Positions 1 to 9,120 of a stretch of DNA of 64,000 nt are shown here, one piece after another. A program made the translations under genes and the position numbers. The DNA comes from Halobellus inordinatus. Lineage in GTDB: Archaea; Halobacteriota; Halobacteria; Halobacteriales; Haloferacaceae. Numbering within the stretch: the stretch's first letter is position 1; every line of letters begins with the position of its first letter. Under the pieces are notes generated by a model that had not been told where the DNA came from, did no database searches, and saw only the letters and a list, made by a program, of their open reading frames with translations. The DNA is taken from NCBI RefSeq assembly GCF_024464655.1, contig NZ_JANHAV010000002.1, positions 372,001 through 436,000 on the forward strand, written 5' to 3'.

Positions 1-1583
1 AGGATGTCGCCGTACGCCGGGCGGGTGATGAGAACCCCGACGAGGACGCCGAGGATGGTGAAGATGGCGAAGCCCTGGAGGTCGCCGAGCGAGAGGATCG
101 CCAGCGGCGACATCGCGATGATCGTCGTCGCCGCCGCCGCGCCGATCACCCAGAACGCCTTGCGGAAGCGCGACTGGAAGACGCGGCGGGAGTTGATCTC
201 GCCTTCGGCCATCACCTCGTCGGCGATGATGATGAGGTCGTCGACCCCGGTCCCGATGACGGCGATGAACCCGGCGATGACCGAGAGATCGAGCGGGTAG
301 CCGATCCCTGCGGCGAACCCGAGCAGGATCACGACCTCCGAGAGCGCGGTCACGACCATCGGCGCGGCGACGCGCACGTCGCTGTAGCGGACGAAGACCA
401 CGCCGCTGACGGCGAGCACCGCGATGATTCCGGTAATGAGCGAGTTGATGCGGAAGTCTGCCCCCTGGCTCGGTGAGATGTACGAGACCGTCCCACCGCT
501 GTCCTGGGAGAAGTCCAGCTGTGCCGGGAGCGCACCGGCGCGGAGGTTGATCGCGACGTCCTGCGCCTCCGAGACGTTCGTCGTCTGCAGTTGGAAGACG
601 GGGTCCTGTTCCCACGCGCCACTACGGAGGCTGTCTGCGAGCCCCGGACTCATCCCGAAGGCGTTCGTCACCTCATCGTTGACGACCAGGAGGAGACACG
701 GTTCGGTGTTGTTCCGGTCCTGCTGGTAGACACACCGCGTCCCGCCCTGCTGGGCGAGGCCGGTGTCAATCATCGACTGCTGGAACTCTGGGGCGACCGG
801 CTCGGAGACCGTCACGGGGACGTACGCGCCGCCGTTCCGACCCTCCTGTGCGGTACCGATGCTCTGGAAGTCCTCTTGCTGCAGCACGACGTCGCGGGCG
901 TAGCTCCCGTTTCCGGTGGGGTAGTACGCTTCGATCACGACTGTCCCGCGCTCGCTGACGAGTTCGCGGACCGACGAGGCGTCCTGGTTCGGAACCTCGA
1001 CGAGCACGTAGTTCTCGCCCTGGGCGGTCGTGACCTGCTGGACGGTCCCACCCGAGAGCCCCGCCTCGTTGATCTTGTTCTGGAGGATGCGGACGACTTC
1101 CTGCCGAGTCGCGTCGGTGACACCGTCGCGAACCTCCGTCTCTTCGGTCGCGTAGCCGGTCGCATCGAGTGCAGCTGTCAGTTCGTCGGTAGTGACGTTC
1201 TCGGCAGTCACCTCGACGGTCGTCGTCGTCTCCGACTGCGCCTGCGCACTCGACTGCTGTCCGGCCGGCACGCCCGTGCGGGCGATGACGTCGGCGGGGC
1301 CGGCGTTTTCGAGTTCGTCAGCCACGGCCTGTTCGACCGCCCGGGTGCTGTCTGTGCCGAACGAGACGTCCTCGGCGGTGACGCCGACGAGCGGCGCCCG
1401 CACACGCGTCCCGCCGGAGAGCTCGAGGCCGTACTGAAGGTTCGTCACGCTACTCGTGGCCGCGACGTCGGAGCCGGCGGTCCCGTCGTCCGCTGCGAGC
1501 GTCGGCGAGAGGAGCGCGAATCCGGCGATCAGGATGAACACGACGAGGAGGGCGACGCGCCAGTTCTCGCGTACGTCGACCAT
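1..1583 (-). CDS. secD: SecD, protein-export membrane subunit (C-terminus cut by window edge)
   Basis: SecD and SecF form the RND-type accessory complex of the Sec translocon and promote late steps of export across the cytoplasmic membrane. At least 527 codons are visible: one N-terminal membrane segment (residues about 8-26), a large extracytoplasmic region, then several closely spaced membrane helices near the end of the visible part, with RND-type helix sequence such as IAVIGTGVDDLIIIADEV. The ATG at 1583 overlaps the secF stop as ATGA, so the two are translationally coupled, secF first. The few residues after position 1 lie outside the window. The family assignment is secure from the paired order and the helix motif. 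Confidence 0.93.
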   Translation of the reverse strand, partial: MVDVRENWRVALLVVFILIAGFALLSPTLAADDGTAGSDVAATSSVTNLQYGLELSGGTRVRAPLVGVTAEDVSFGTDSTRAVEQAVADELENAGPADVIARTGVPAGQQSSAQAQSETTTTVEVTAENVTTDELTAALDATGYATEETEVRDGVTDATRQEVVRILQNKINEAGLSGGTVQQVTTAQGENYVLVEVPNQDASSVRELVSERGTVVIEAYYPTGNGSYARDVVLQQEDFQSIGTAQEGRNGGAYVPVTVSEPVAPEFQQSMIDTGLAQQGGTRCVYQQDRNNTEPCLLLVVNDEVTNAFGMSPGLADSLRSGAWEQDPVFQLQTTNVSEAQDVAINLRAGALPAQLDFSQDSGGTVSYISPSQGADFRINSLITGIIAVLAVSGVVFVRYSDVRVAAPMVVTALSEVVILLGFAAGIGYPLDLSVIAGFIAVIGTGVDDLIIIADEVMAEGEINSRRVFQSRFRKAFWVIGAAAATTIIAMSPLAILSLGDLQGFAIFTILGVLVGVLITRPAYGDI

Positions 1584-2464
1584 CAGCGGGCCACCCCCCT
1601 GAACTTGTACCAGCGGAGGAGACTCAGATTCAGCAGGTACGTGTTCATCAGGTCCGCGGCGAGTCCGAAGACGAGCACCGTCCCGATGGCTGCTAGCAGC
1701 TGAATGCCGAACAGCGTCGCCGTGATCGTCATCACGATCATCGCTGTGATCGACGTTAGCGTCATCGTCACACCGGTCCGCATCGCCCGGTAGGTCGACT
1801 CGTAGAAGTCACCCGAACGGCGGAGGATGTGGTTGTTCAGCAGGATGTCGGAGTCGACGGAGTACCCGATGAGCATCAGGAGCGCCGCGACGGTCCCGAG
1901 CGAGAGTTCGATCCCGAGGACGTTCATCAGCGCCAGTGGAATGACGATGTCCGAGAACGCGGAGATGACGACTGCGATAGAGGGCACGAACACGCGGAAC
2001 ATCGCGAAGACGAGCACGCTCATTCCGAGGAAAGCGACGCCGAGTCCGCCGAGCGCGAGGACCTGCGTATTAGAGCCGAAGCTCGCAGACACCGACGAGA
2101 CGGACCGGACGTCCAGCCCCGCATCTTGCGCCTGGCGTTCTAACTCGGCTGCGCCTACCGAGCCCGCCTCCGATTGGAAGGTGATGACGTAGACGTTCTG
2201 CGCCGGGACCGAACGGATGGTCTCGGGCTCGGCCGAGAACGCCTGTCTGATCTGTTCTTCGGCCGCCGACTGCGGCCCGTCGATAGCGACTTGGACTTCG
2301 GTACCCCCTGTGAACGCGATACCCTGGTTCACCGGCGAACCAGTCATCACGTACCAGCCCGCGATGATGAGGAGTGCGACCACCAGGACAGCGAGCGGGA
2401 TCGCCGCCAACTGGCGGTTCGTGTACCGGGTGTAGTCGACCTCCGGTACCGTAAACTCGACCAT
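1583..2464 (-). CDS. secF: SecF, protein-export membrane subunit
   Basis: This 293-residue membrane protein is the partner of SecD in the export accessory complex. It has one N-terminal helix (about residues 22-41), an extracytoplasmic loop containing the SecF-typical GIAFTGGTEVQV stretch, and five C-terminal helices with LMLIGYSVDSDILLNNHILRR, the RND helix-4-like segment. The length is normal for archaeal SecF. It is the first gene of a secFD operon running left and overlaps secD by 4 nt. The start ATG at 2464 lies just after an AT-richer stretch (2492-2503) that could hold the promoter. Confidence 0.95.
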   Translation of the reverse strand: MVEFTVPEVDYTRYTNRQLAAIPLAVLVVALLIIAGWYVMTGSPVNQGIAFTGGTEVQVAIDGPQSAAEEQIRQAFSAEPETIRSVPAQNVYVITFQSEAGSVGAAELERQAQDAGLDVRSVSSVSASFGSNTQVLALGGLGVAFLGMSVLVFAMFRVFVPSIAVVISAFSDIVIPLALMNVLGIELSLGTVAALLMLIGYSVDSDILLNNHILRRSGDFYESTYRAMRTGVTMTLTSITAMIVMTITATLFGIQLLAAIGTVLVFGLAADLMNTYLLNLSLLRWYKFRGVAR

Positions 2465-2549
2465 AGATGCCGGTGGAGAGCCCCGCCGAATAAGCCTTCT
2501 TATGATCGCCTACGCGGGACGACGCACGCACAGGCCCGCAACACCGTCG

Positions 2550-3044
2550 CTACGGCATATACCGCACCGAGAGCACGCCGGGCGACGACCGAACTTCCAC
2601 CCGATTGACGTCGAGGCGCGCCGCCCGCGAGAGCAACTGCTCTTCGTCTTCGAGGACGTCGTCGGCGGCTGTTCCGGTGTCATCCTCGGGAACAGTTATC
2701 ACGTGGATCTCGCCCTTGCCGGCCCGCGGCTCCCGCGTGAGGTCGCCGACGTCCTGCGACGCAGCGAGCTCTTTCGAGTGTGTGGTCGGCGGTTCGTCGC
2801 TCCGTTCGACCGATAGCGACCGCCTCGACGTCGTTTCGATGAGCTGATAGGAGACGTTCATCGGCGGATCGGGGGCGACGACGCCCTCGACGACGTCGTC
2901 GCACTCGACGCCCGGATTCGACGAGAGCGTGTGTACCTGCCCGGTTTCGACGTTCTTGAGCACGGCCGAAGCGTCTTCGGCCGCAGTCACGAGGAACGTC
3001 CCCTCGATTCGGTCTGTCTCCCCAGCCTGATCGGCGTCTGTCAT
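2550..3044 (-). CDS. DUF5812-like conserved haloarchaeal protein
   Basis: This gene encodes an acidic soluble protein of 164 residues when started at ATG 3044 (MTDADQAGE). The upstream extension of the frame is Arg-rich and does not look coding, which is why I chose this start. Residues about 14-75 form a small beta-rich domain beginning EGTFLVTAAEDASAVLKNV. It resembles the haloarchaeal DUF5812 family; no catalytic motif is visible. It lies 85 nt upstream of secF in the same direction, so co-transcription with secFD is possible. The function is unknown and the family name comes from memory of the pattern. Confidence 0.75.
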   Translation of the reverse strand: MTDADQAGETDRIEGTFLVTAAEDASAVLKNVETGQVHTLSSNPGVECDDVVEGVVAPDPPMNVSYQLIETTSRRSLSVERSDEPPTTHSKELAASQDVGDLTREPRAGKGEIHVITVPEDDTGTAADDVLEDEEQLLSRAARLDVNRVEVRSSPGVLSVRYMP

Positions 3045-3082
3045 TGCCACTGGGTAGACGCCCGGCGCACTTGCGGGTTTCG

Positions 3083-3616
3083 TCACCCGAAGAGCCGGTG
3101 CGCGGCGGCGACGAGCCCTGCACCCGCGAGCGGCACGACCCACGAGAGCGCGGCCGGAATCGCGTACAGGCCCACGATCACCGGCACGAAAAGACCGCTC
3201 GGCGCTGGCCGCGTCACCGTCTCGCCGTCGATGACGAACGTCTCCGGCATCGACGCGACGAGGCCGAGATACAGCGAGAGCAGGAAGCAGAAGCCGGCCA
3301 CCGCAAGCGCAGCCTCGTGGCGACCGGACGAATCGACGTTCTTGCGCCGTCGTCGGGCGACGAGCAGGACCGGCGCGACAGCCGGGAGGATGACCAGCAG
3401 GCCGATGACGACGTAGAACGACCGCGAGAGCGTGAGCGATCCACCCTGAACAGCGGCGGTTTCACCGATCAGCACGACGAGAGCGATGCCGACGAGCAAC
3501 GCGATGAGGCCGACGGCGAGTGCGCTCGCGACGACGTAGAGTTTGAACAGTCGCGACTCGCTCGAACGGAACGCGTAGGGGAACGCCCCGAAGACGCCGT
3601 CGTAACCGGATGCCAT
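3083..3616 (-). CDS. Conserved haloarchaeal multi-pass membrane protein
   Basis: From ATG 3616 (MASGYDGVFGAF) this encodes 177 residues with four or five hydrophobic helices at about 25-52, 64-87, 101-123 and 136-172. A short basic loop (ARRRRKN) after the second helix suggests a cytoplasmic loop. I see no transporter or enzyme signature. It lies 38 nt upstream of the DUF5812-like gene on the same strand and is divergent from pgi, with 128 nt between the starts. The longer upstream frame is Arg-rich shadow sequence, so the internal ATG is preferred. The function is unknown. Confidence 0.75.
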   Translation of the reverse strand: MASGYDGVFGAFPYAFRSSESRLFKLYVVASALAVGLIALLVGIALVVLIGETAAVQGGSLTLSRSFYVVIGLLVILPAVAPVLLVARRRRKNVDSSGRHEAALAVAGFCFLLSLYLGLVASMPETFVIDGETVTRPAPSGLFVPVIVGLYAIPAALSWVVPLAGAGLVAAAHRLFG

Positions 3617-3744
3617 CGGCTCTCGATTGGACTCGGAGCGGTTTGAACGAACCGGTCCCGCCGAGCCGCCTCGCCGACTGCACCGAGTGACCGCCGCTTC
3701 GAGGGATCGACCGCTTTTTCGTCGGGGGCGGTCGTTGGAGACGT

Positions 3745-5037
3745 ATGCACGTCGACCTCGGCAGTACTCTCGACGCGACGCCCGGCGTCTCTCGGGCGTC
3801 GCTGGAGCGACTCGACGAACAGGTGGCGACGGCTCACGAGCGGATCGAAGCCGGTCGCGACGACCACGAGCACGGCTACGAAGCGTTGAATCTTCCATCG
3901 ACGGTCGATCTCGACGCCATCAGAACAGCGGTCGATCCCTTCGACGACACCGAGGCGGTGCTCACGGTCGGGATCGGCGGGAGTGCACTCGGCGCAGCGA
4001 CGTTCGCGGACGCCCTCGCCGGTCCCGAGGACCCCGACGCGTACTTCTTGGACAACGTCGACCCCGAGCACGTCTCGCGGCTGCTCGACTCGCTTTCCCT
4101 CGATCGGACGGTCGTGAACGTCGTTTCTCGCTCGGGGACGACGGCCGAGACGCTCGCGAACTTCCTCGTCGTCCGCGAGGCGATGACCGACGCCGGTGTC
4201 GACTGGACCGAGCGCACGTTCGTTACGACGGGCGAGTCGGGGAACCTCCGCTCGCTCGCGGAACAGCACGATCTCCCGTCGCTCGCGGTTCCGGACGGTG
4301 TCCCCGGCCGCTTCTCGGCGCTCTCGACGGTCGGGCTCGCCGTCGCGGCGATCCAGGGCCACGATCTCGACGCGATCCGCGCTGGTGCGGCCGACGCCGC
4401 GGACGGGCTCTCGGGATCGCTTTTCGAGACGCCCGCGTACGCCTACGGCGCGACGACGTACGCGCTCGCACAGCGCGGCGCGGTGACGAACGCGATGATG
4501 CCGTACGCCGAGCGCTTAGAGACGTTCGCCGAGTGGTTCGCACAGCTCTGGGCCGAGAGTCTCGGCAAGGACGGGCTGGGTCAGACTCCGGCCCGCGCGC
4601 TCGGCGCGACCGACCAGCACTCACAGCTCCAACTGTACCGCGCCGGCCCGCGAGACAAACTCGTGACGCTCGTTCGCCCGCGCGAGCGGCCCGACCGCGA
4701 CATCCCGAAGACGGATCTCGACGGGCTCTCGTACCTCGGCGGATCCTCGCTCGGCGACCTCCTCGACGCCGAGTTCGAAGCGACCGAGGCGAGCCTCGCG
4801 GCGTCGGGCGTCCCGGCAGTCCGTGTCGAGATCGACGCCGTCGACGAGCGATCGCTCGGTGCGCTGCTCTACGAGATGGAAGCGGCGTGCGTGCTCTACG
4901 GTGAGCTCGCGGCGGTCTCGACGTTCACCCAGCCCGCCGTCGAGTGGGGAAAACGCGCCGCTCGCGGCCTCCTCGGTGGCGGCGACTTCGAAGAGGCCGA
5001 CGCCGTCGACGAACGGACGAGTCTCGTCGTCGAATAG
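3745..5037 (+). CDS. pgi: Glucose-6-phosphate isomerase
   Basis: This enzyme interconverts glucose-6-phosphate and fructose-6-phosphate, mainly in gluconeogenesis and semi-phosphorylative sugar metabolism in haloarchaea. The protein has 430 residues. SIS-fold landmarks are visible: VGIGGSALGAATF near residue 75, the sugar-phosphate loop SRSGTTAETL near 131, GVPGRFSALS near 185, and the family signature GATDQHSQLQLY near 290. The length suits the short archaeal/bacterial PGI form. It stands alone, divergent from the membrane-protein gene, and is followed 21 nt later by a hairpin repeat element at 5059. Confidence 0.96.
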   Translation: MHVDLGSTLDATPGVSRASLERLDEQVATAHERIEAGRDDHEHGYEALNLPSTVDLDAIRTAVDPFDDTEAVLTVGIGGSALGAATFADALAGPEDPDAYFLDNVDPEHVSRLLDSLSLDRTVVNVVSRSGTTAETLANFLVVREAMTDAGVDWTERTFVTTGESGNLRSLAEQHDLPSLAVPDGVPGRFSALSTVGLAVAAIQGHDLDAIRAGAADAADGLSGSLFETPAYAYGATTYALAQRGAVTNAMMPYAERLETFAEWFAQLWAESLGKDGLGQTPARALGATDQHSQLQLYRAGPRDKLVTLVRPRERPDRDIPKTDLDGLSYLGGSSLGDLLDAEFEATEASLAASGVPAVRVEIDAVDERSLGALLYEMEAACVLYGELAAVSTFTQPAVEWGKRAARGLLGGGDFEEADAVDERTSLVVE

Positions 5038-5058
5038 CGGCGCGCTCGCGGCCACAGA

Positions 5059-5141
5059 TATACTGTCGGACAGAACGATGTGAAAATAATCGGCACCCCG
5101 TGGGTGCCAACATGATTCACGAACTGCTGTCCGACAGTATA
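5059..5141. repeat. Hairpin repeat element, family 1, copy A
   Basis: The element has perfect 15-bp inverted arms tatactgtcggacag (5059-5073) and ctgtccgacagtata (5127-5141). Between them lies a second perfect 7-bp stem, ggcaccc and gggtgcc (5092-5098 and 5102-5108). Nearly the same sequence recurs at 57100-57175, including the middle part with gaacgatgtgaaaa and atgattcacga. The shared interior shows a dispersed element and not a chance terminator. It could be a MITE-like sequence or an RNA hairpin; it sits just 3' of pgi. Confidence 0.85.
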
Positions 5142-5487
5142 CCACTCCTGCACTGGTACGTGAGGGCGAACAGTCGGCACTGCTGCGGTCCCGCGTCGAC
5201 GTGCCGAACGACCGCTGCCCGACGCGGGGCTGACGCTACGTCATACGGGCGCTGGCCGCGGCATCCGGCATAAACTCGCGGCCGGATCCGACGGACGGTA
5301 CCGATCGCCGGAACACATTTATTTGACACCCTCGTGTGTCAATGCAACACGAGTGCTGAGGGTACTCGTGGCGGTGAGCCGTGCTTCTCTGATCCGGAGT
5401 TGGCAAGGGTTAAATGGTTCCCAGACGAACCGGGCTGTAGTATCCCGTGAGAACTTCTTCCCCAACCACCACCCATCACACCCAGAT
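5142..5487 (+). promoter_or_regulatory. Intergenic region and leader of the RNA polymerase operon
   Basis: This gene-free stretch ends at the rpoH start. A likely TATA box, atttattt, is at 5317-5324. Just beyond it are overlapping inverted repeats: ctcgtgt (5331-5337) can pair with acacgag (5346-5352), while cacgagt (5347-5353) can instead pair with actcgtg (5364-5370). A five-codon ATG frame begins at 5341. A second AT-rich element, gttaaatgg, lies near 5409-5417. Between 5142 and 5316 I see only a ggccgcg/cgcggcc inverted repeat near 5251-5285. Confidence 0.5.
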
Positions 5488-5715
5488 ATGGTAGACGTAA
5501 GCCAACACGAACTCGTCCCAGAGCACACGCTCATCGATGAGGAGGAGATCGAGTCGATGTTGACGCAGTACGACGTCGAACGCGCCGATCTTCCGAAGAT
5601 CAAACGGAAGGACCCGGCGCTCCCGGATGACGCCGAGATCGGCGACGTCGTCAAGATCGTCCGCGACTCTCGAACTACAGACAAAGCGGTCTCCTACCGA
5701 CTGGTGATCGAATGA
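5488..5715 (+). CDS. rpoH: DNA-directed RNA polymerase subunit H (RPB5 homologue)
   Basis: This 75-residue protein is the archaeal equivalent of the C-terminal domain of eukaryotic RPB5, part of the polymerase lower jaw. It starts [13 protein letters not shown] and contains the family-typical region [11 protein letters not shown] followed by [10 protein letters not shown]. It is the first gene of the RNA polymerase operon, and its stop overlaps the rpoB'' start (ATGA). I chose ATG 5488 because the upstream frame has no subunit-H sequence and the resulting length is normal. Confidence 0.96.
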   Translation: MVDVSQHELVPEHTLIDEEEIESMLTQYDVERADLPKIKRKDPALPDDAEIGDVVKIVRDSRTTDKAVSYRLVIE

Positions 5716-7280
5716 ATCGACAGGACCGACGCGTCGTCTCGCGTGAGTACTTCTCGGAGGAACGGCTCGCAGAACACCACTTCCGCTCGTTCAACAACTT
5801 CCTCGAGCGGGGGATGCAGGACGTCGTCACGGAGAAGGAACGAATCGAAACCGACATCGGCGACAAGGAGGGCGAAGAGCCCGTCTTCGTCGAACTCGGT
5901 GACGTCCGCGTCGAGACCCCGCGTGTCCGCGAGGCCGACGGCTCCGAGGAACTGCTCTTCCCGCAGGAAGCCCGCCTCCGGAACATCACCTACGCCGCGC
6001 CGGTGTTTATGGAGATGTCCATCGTCCGCGGCGGCGAAGAAGAAGAGGAAGTCGTCGTCGACACCACCGAGACCAAGGTGGGCCGGATGCCCATCATGGT
6101 CGGCTCGACGAAGTGTAACATCGCCGGCCTCTCTGAGGAAGAACTGATCGAGATCGGCGAGGACCCCGTCGATCCCGGCGGCTACTTCATCGTCAACGGC
6201 TCCGAGCGCGTTCTGATGACCTCCGAGGACCTCGCGCCGAACAAGATCCTCGCGGAGTACGACAGCAAGTACGGCGACGAGATCCAGGTCGCAAAGACGT
6301 TCTCCCAGCGCCGTGGCTACCGCGCGCTCGTCCTCTGTGAGCGCAACCGCGAAGGGCTGCTCGAAGTCTCCTTCCCGTCTGTCTCCGGGAGCGTGAACTT
6401 CGTGACGCTCGTCCGCGCGCTCGGGCTCGAATCCGACGAGGAGATCGTCCACCGCGTCTCCGACGACCCCGAGATCGTGAAGTTTATGCTCGAAAATCTG
6501 GAGGAAGCGGAAGTCCAGACCGAGCAGGAAGCGATCGAGAAACTCGGCAAGCGCGTCGCCGGCGGCCAGGGCAAGAACTACCAGCTGAAGCGGGCCAACT
6601 ACGTCATCGACCGCTACCTCCTGCCGCACCTGCACGAGGACGGCGTCGACGACGAAGACGTCCGCATCAACAAGGCGTACTACCTCTGTCGGATGGCCGA
6701 GGCGTGCTTCGAGCTCGCGCTCAACCGCCGCGAATCCGACGACAAGGACCACTACGCCAACAAGCGCCTGAAAGTCTCCGGCGACCTGATGAAGGACCTC
6801 TTCCGGACGGCGCTGAACAAGCTCGCACGCGACGTGAAGTACCAGCTCGAACGGGCCAATATGCGGAACCGCGAACTCACGGTCAACACCGTGGTTCGTT
6901 CGGACGTGCTCACAGAGCGGCTCGAACACCCGATCGCGACGGGGAACTGGGTCGGCGGCCGCTCGGGCGTCTCCCAGCTCGTCGACCGGACGGACTATAT
7001 GGGCGTCCTGTCGCACCTGCGTCGCCTCCGGAGCCCGCTCTCGCGGAGTCAGCCGCACTTCGAGGCGCGTGACCTGCACGCGACCCAGTGGGGTCGCATC
7101 TGTCCCTCCGAGACCCCCGAGGGACCGAACTGCGGTCTGGTGAAGAACTTCGCGCAGGCGATGGAGCTCTCACAGAACATCGAGGACGAACAGTCGCTCA
7201 AGCGCGAACTGGCGTCGATGGGCGTCGAAGGAATCCCCGGCATCGAGGGTCCGGGCGCCGGCACACCCGCGGACGATTAA
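5712..7280 (+). CDS. rpoB2: DNA-directed RNA polymerase subunit B'' (N-terminal half of RPB2)
   Basis: Haloarchaea and several other archaea split the second-largest subunit into B'' and B'. This 522-residue protein is the N-terminal part, carrying the protrusion, lobe and fork regions, including [21 protein letters not shown] near residue 155 and the C-terminal [20 protein letters not shown] near 455, which belongs to the fork/rifampicin-pocket region. It overlaps rpoH by 4 nt and is followed after 4 nt by rpoB'. The split point is the normal archaeal one, so this is not a frameshift. Confidence 0.97.
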   Translation: MNRQDRRVVSREYFSEERLAEHHFRSFNNFLERGMQDVVTEKERIETDIGDKEGEEPVFVELGDVRVETPRVREADGSEELLFPQEARLRNITYAAPVFMEMSIVRGGEEEEEVVVDTTETKVGRMPIMVGSTKCNIAGLSEEELIEIGEDPVDPGGYFIVNGSERVLMTSEDLAPNKILAEYDSKYGDEIQVAKTFSQRRGYRALVLCERNREGLLEVSFPSVSGSVNFVTLVRALGLESDEEIVHRVSDDPEIVKFMLENLEEAEVQTEQEAIEKLGKRVAGGQGKNYQLKRANYVIDRYLLPHLHEDGVDDEDVRINKAYYLCRMAEACFELALNRRESDDKDHYANKRLKVSGDLMKDLFRTALNKLARDVKYQLERANMRNRELTVNTVVRSDVLTERLEHPIATGNWVGGRSGVSQLVDRTDYMGVLSHLRRLRSPLSRSQPHFEARDLHATQWGRICPSETPEGPNCGLVKNFAQAMELSQNIEDEQSLKRELASMGVEGIPGIEGPGAGTPADD

Positions 7281-7284
7281 AACG

Positions 7285-9114
7285 ATGGCTCAGTCACAAC
7301 GAGAGGCGAAAGTCTACGTCAACGGTAGTCTGGTCGGGACGCATCCCGATCCCGAACAGCTCGCAGAACAGATTCGAGAGGCGCGCCGCCGCGGCGACGT
7401 CAGCGAGATGGTGAACGTCTCGGTCAAAGACCGGACGCGCGAAGTCATCGTCAACGCCGACGCCGGTCGCGCACGTCGACCGCTGATCGTCGTCGAAGAC
7501 GGCGAACCGCTCCTCGGCGACGAGGAGATCGAAGCGGTCGAGTCCGGCGCACTGGAGTTCGAGGACCTCGTCGAGCGCGGCTACGTCGAGTTCATCGACG
7601 CCGAGGAGGAAGAAGACATCTACGTCGCAGTCGACGAAGACGAGATCAACGAGGACCACACCCACCTCGAGATCGACCCGCAGCTCATCTTCGGGATCGG
7701 TGCGGGGATGATCCCCTACCCCGAGCACAACGCCTCGCCGCGTATTACGATGGGTGCCGGGATGATGAAGCAGTCGCTGGGGCTGCCCGCGGCGAACTAC
7801 CGCATCCGCCCCGACACGCGACAGCACCTGCTGCACTACCCACAGCTCTCGATGGTCAAAACGCAGACCACAGAGCAGATCGGGTTCGACGAGCGGCCGG
7901 CGGCGCAGAACTTCGTCGTCGCCGTGATGAGCTACGAGGGGTTCAACATCGAGGACGCACTCGTGATGAACCAGGGCTCGGTCGACCGCGCGATGGCCCG
8001 CTCGCACTTCTTCCGGACCTACGAGGGCGAGGAACGCCGCTACCCCGGCGGTCAGGAAGACCGATTCGAGGTGCCGAGCCAGGACGTACGCGGCGCACGC
8101 GGTGAAGACGCCTACACGCACCTCGACGAGGACGGCCTCGTCAACCCCGAGACGCGGGTCGACGAGAACTCCGTGCTCCTCGGGAAAACGTCGCCGCCGC
8201 GGTTCCTCGAAGAGCCCGACGATATGGGCGGGCTCTCGCCGCAGAAGCGACGCGAGACCTCGGTGACGATGCGCTCGGGCGAATCCGGCGTCGTCGACAC
8301 CGTCACGCTGATGGAAGGCGAAGACGGCTCCAAACTGGCGAAGGTCTCCGTCCGCGACCAGCGGATCCCGGAACTCGGCGACAAGTTCGCGTCCCGGCAC
8401 GGTCAGAAGGGCGTCGTGGGCCACCTCGCGCCCCAGGAAGACATGCCGTTCACGGAACAGGGCGTCGTGCCCGACCTCGTGTTGAATCCGCACGCGCTGC
8501 CGTCGCGGATGACGGTCGGCCACGTGCTGGAGATGCTCGGCGGCAAGGTCGGCGCGCTCGAAGGCCGCCGCGTCGACGGGACCGCCTTCCAAGGCGAGTC
8601 CGAGGACGAACTCCGCGGAGCCTTAGAGGACCACGGCTTCAAGTCCTCCGGCAAGGAGGTAATGTACTCCGGCGTCACCGGCGAGAAGATCGAGGCCGAG
8701 ATCTTCGTCGGGACGATTTTCTACCACAAACTCTACCACATGGTGAGCAACAAGCTGCACGCCCGTTCGCGCGGGCCGGTGCAGGTGCTCACCCGCCAGC
8801 CCACCGAGGGGCGCGCCCGCGAGGGTGGTCTCCGGCTGGGCGAGATGGAGCGTGACACCGTCATCGGCCACGGGGCCGCGATGGTGCTCCAAGAGCGCCT
8901 GCTCGACTCCTCGGACAAAGAGACGGTGTACATCTCCGCCGAAACCGGGATGGTCGCCGTCGAGGACCGCGGCCAGCGCCGCATCTACGACCCCGTCACC
9001 GGCGACGAGGACGACATCCACGAGATCGAGATCAGTTACGCGTTCAAGCTCCTCCTCGACGAGATGATCGCACTGGGAATCCGACCGCGACTCGACCTCG
9101 AAGACGCAGTCTAA
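7285..9114 (+). CDS. rpoB1: DNA-directed RNA polymerase subunit B' (C-terminal half of RPB2)
   Basis: This 609-residue protein completes the beta-like subunit. It holds hybrid-binding and catalytic-support regions: [19 protein letters not shown] near 155, [20 protein letters not shown] near 215, [15 protein letters not shown] near 368, and the C-terminal anchor near 485-530 with [21 protein letters not shown] do not see the four-cysteine zinc site that many B' subunits have near the end. The order and spacing are the standard haloarchaeal arrangement. It starts 4 nt after rpoB'' and ends 6 nt before rpoA'. Confidence 0.97.
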   Translation: MAQSQREAKVYVNGSLVGTHPDPEQLAEQIREARRRGDVSEMVNVSVKDRTREVIVNADAGRARRPLIVVEDGEPLLGDEEIEAVESGALEFEDLVERGYVEFIDAEEEEDIYVAVDEDEINEDHTHLEIDPQLIFGIGAGMIPYPEHNASPRITMGAGMMKQSLGLPAANYRIRPDTRQHLLHYPQLSMVKTQTTEQIGFDERPAAQNFVVAVMSYEGFNIEDALVMNQGSVDRAMARSHFFRTYEGEERRYPGGQEDRFEVPSQDVRGARGEDAYTHLDEDGLVNPETRVDENSVLLGKTSPPRFLEEPDDMGGLSPQKRRETSVTMRSGESGVVDTVTLMEGEDGSKLAKVSVRDQRIPELGDKFASRHGQKGVVGHLAPQEDMPFTEQGVVPDLVLNPHALPSRMTVGHVLEMLGGKVGALEGRRVDGTAFQGESEDELRGALEDHGFKSSGKEVMYSGVTGEKIEAEIFVGTIFYHKLYHMVSNKLHARSRGPVQVLTRQPTEGRAREGGLRLGEMERDTVIGHGAAMVLQERLLDSSDKETVYISAETGMVAVEDRGQRRIYDPVTGDEDDIHEIEISYAFKLLLDEMIALGIRPRLDLEDAV

Positions 9115-9120
9115 CCAACA

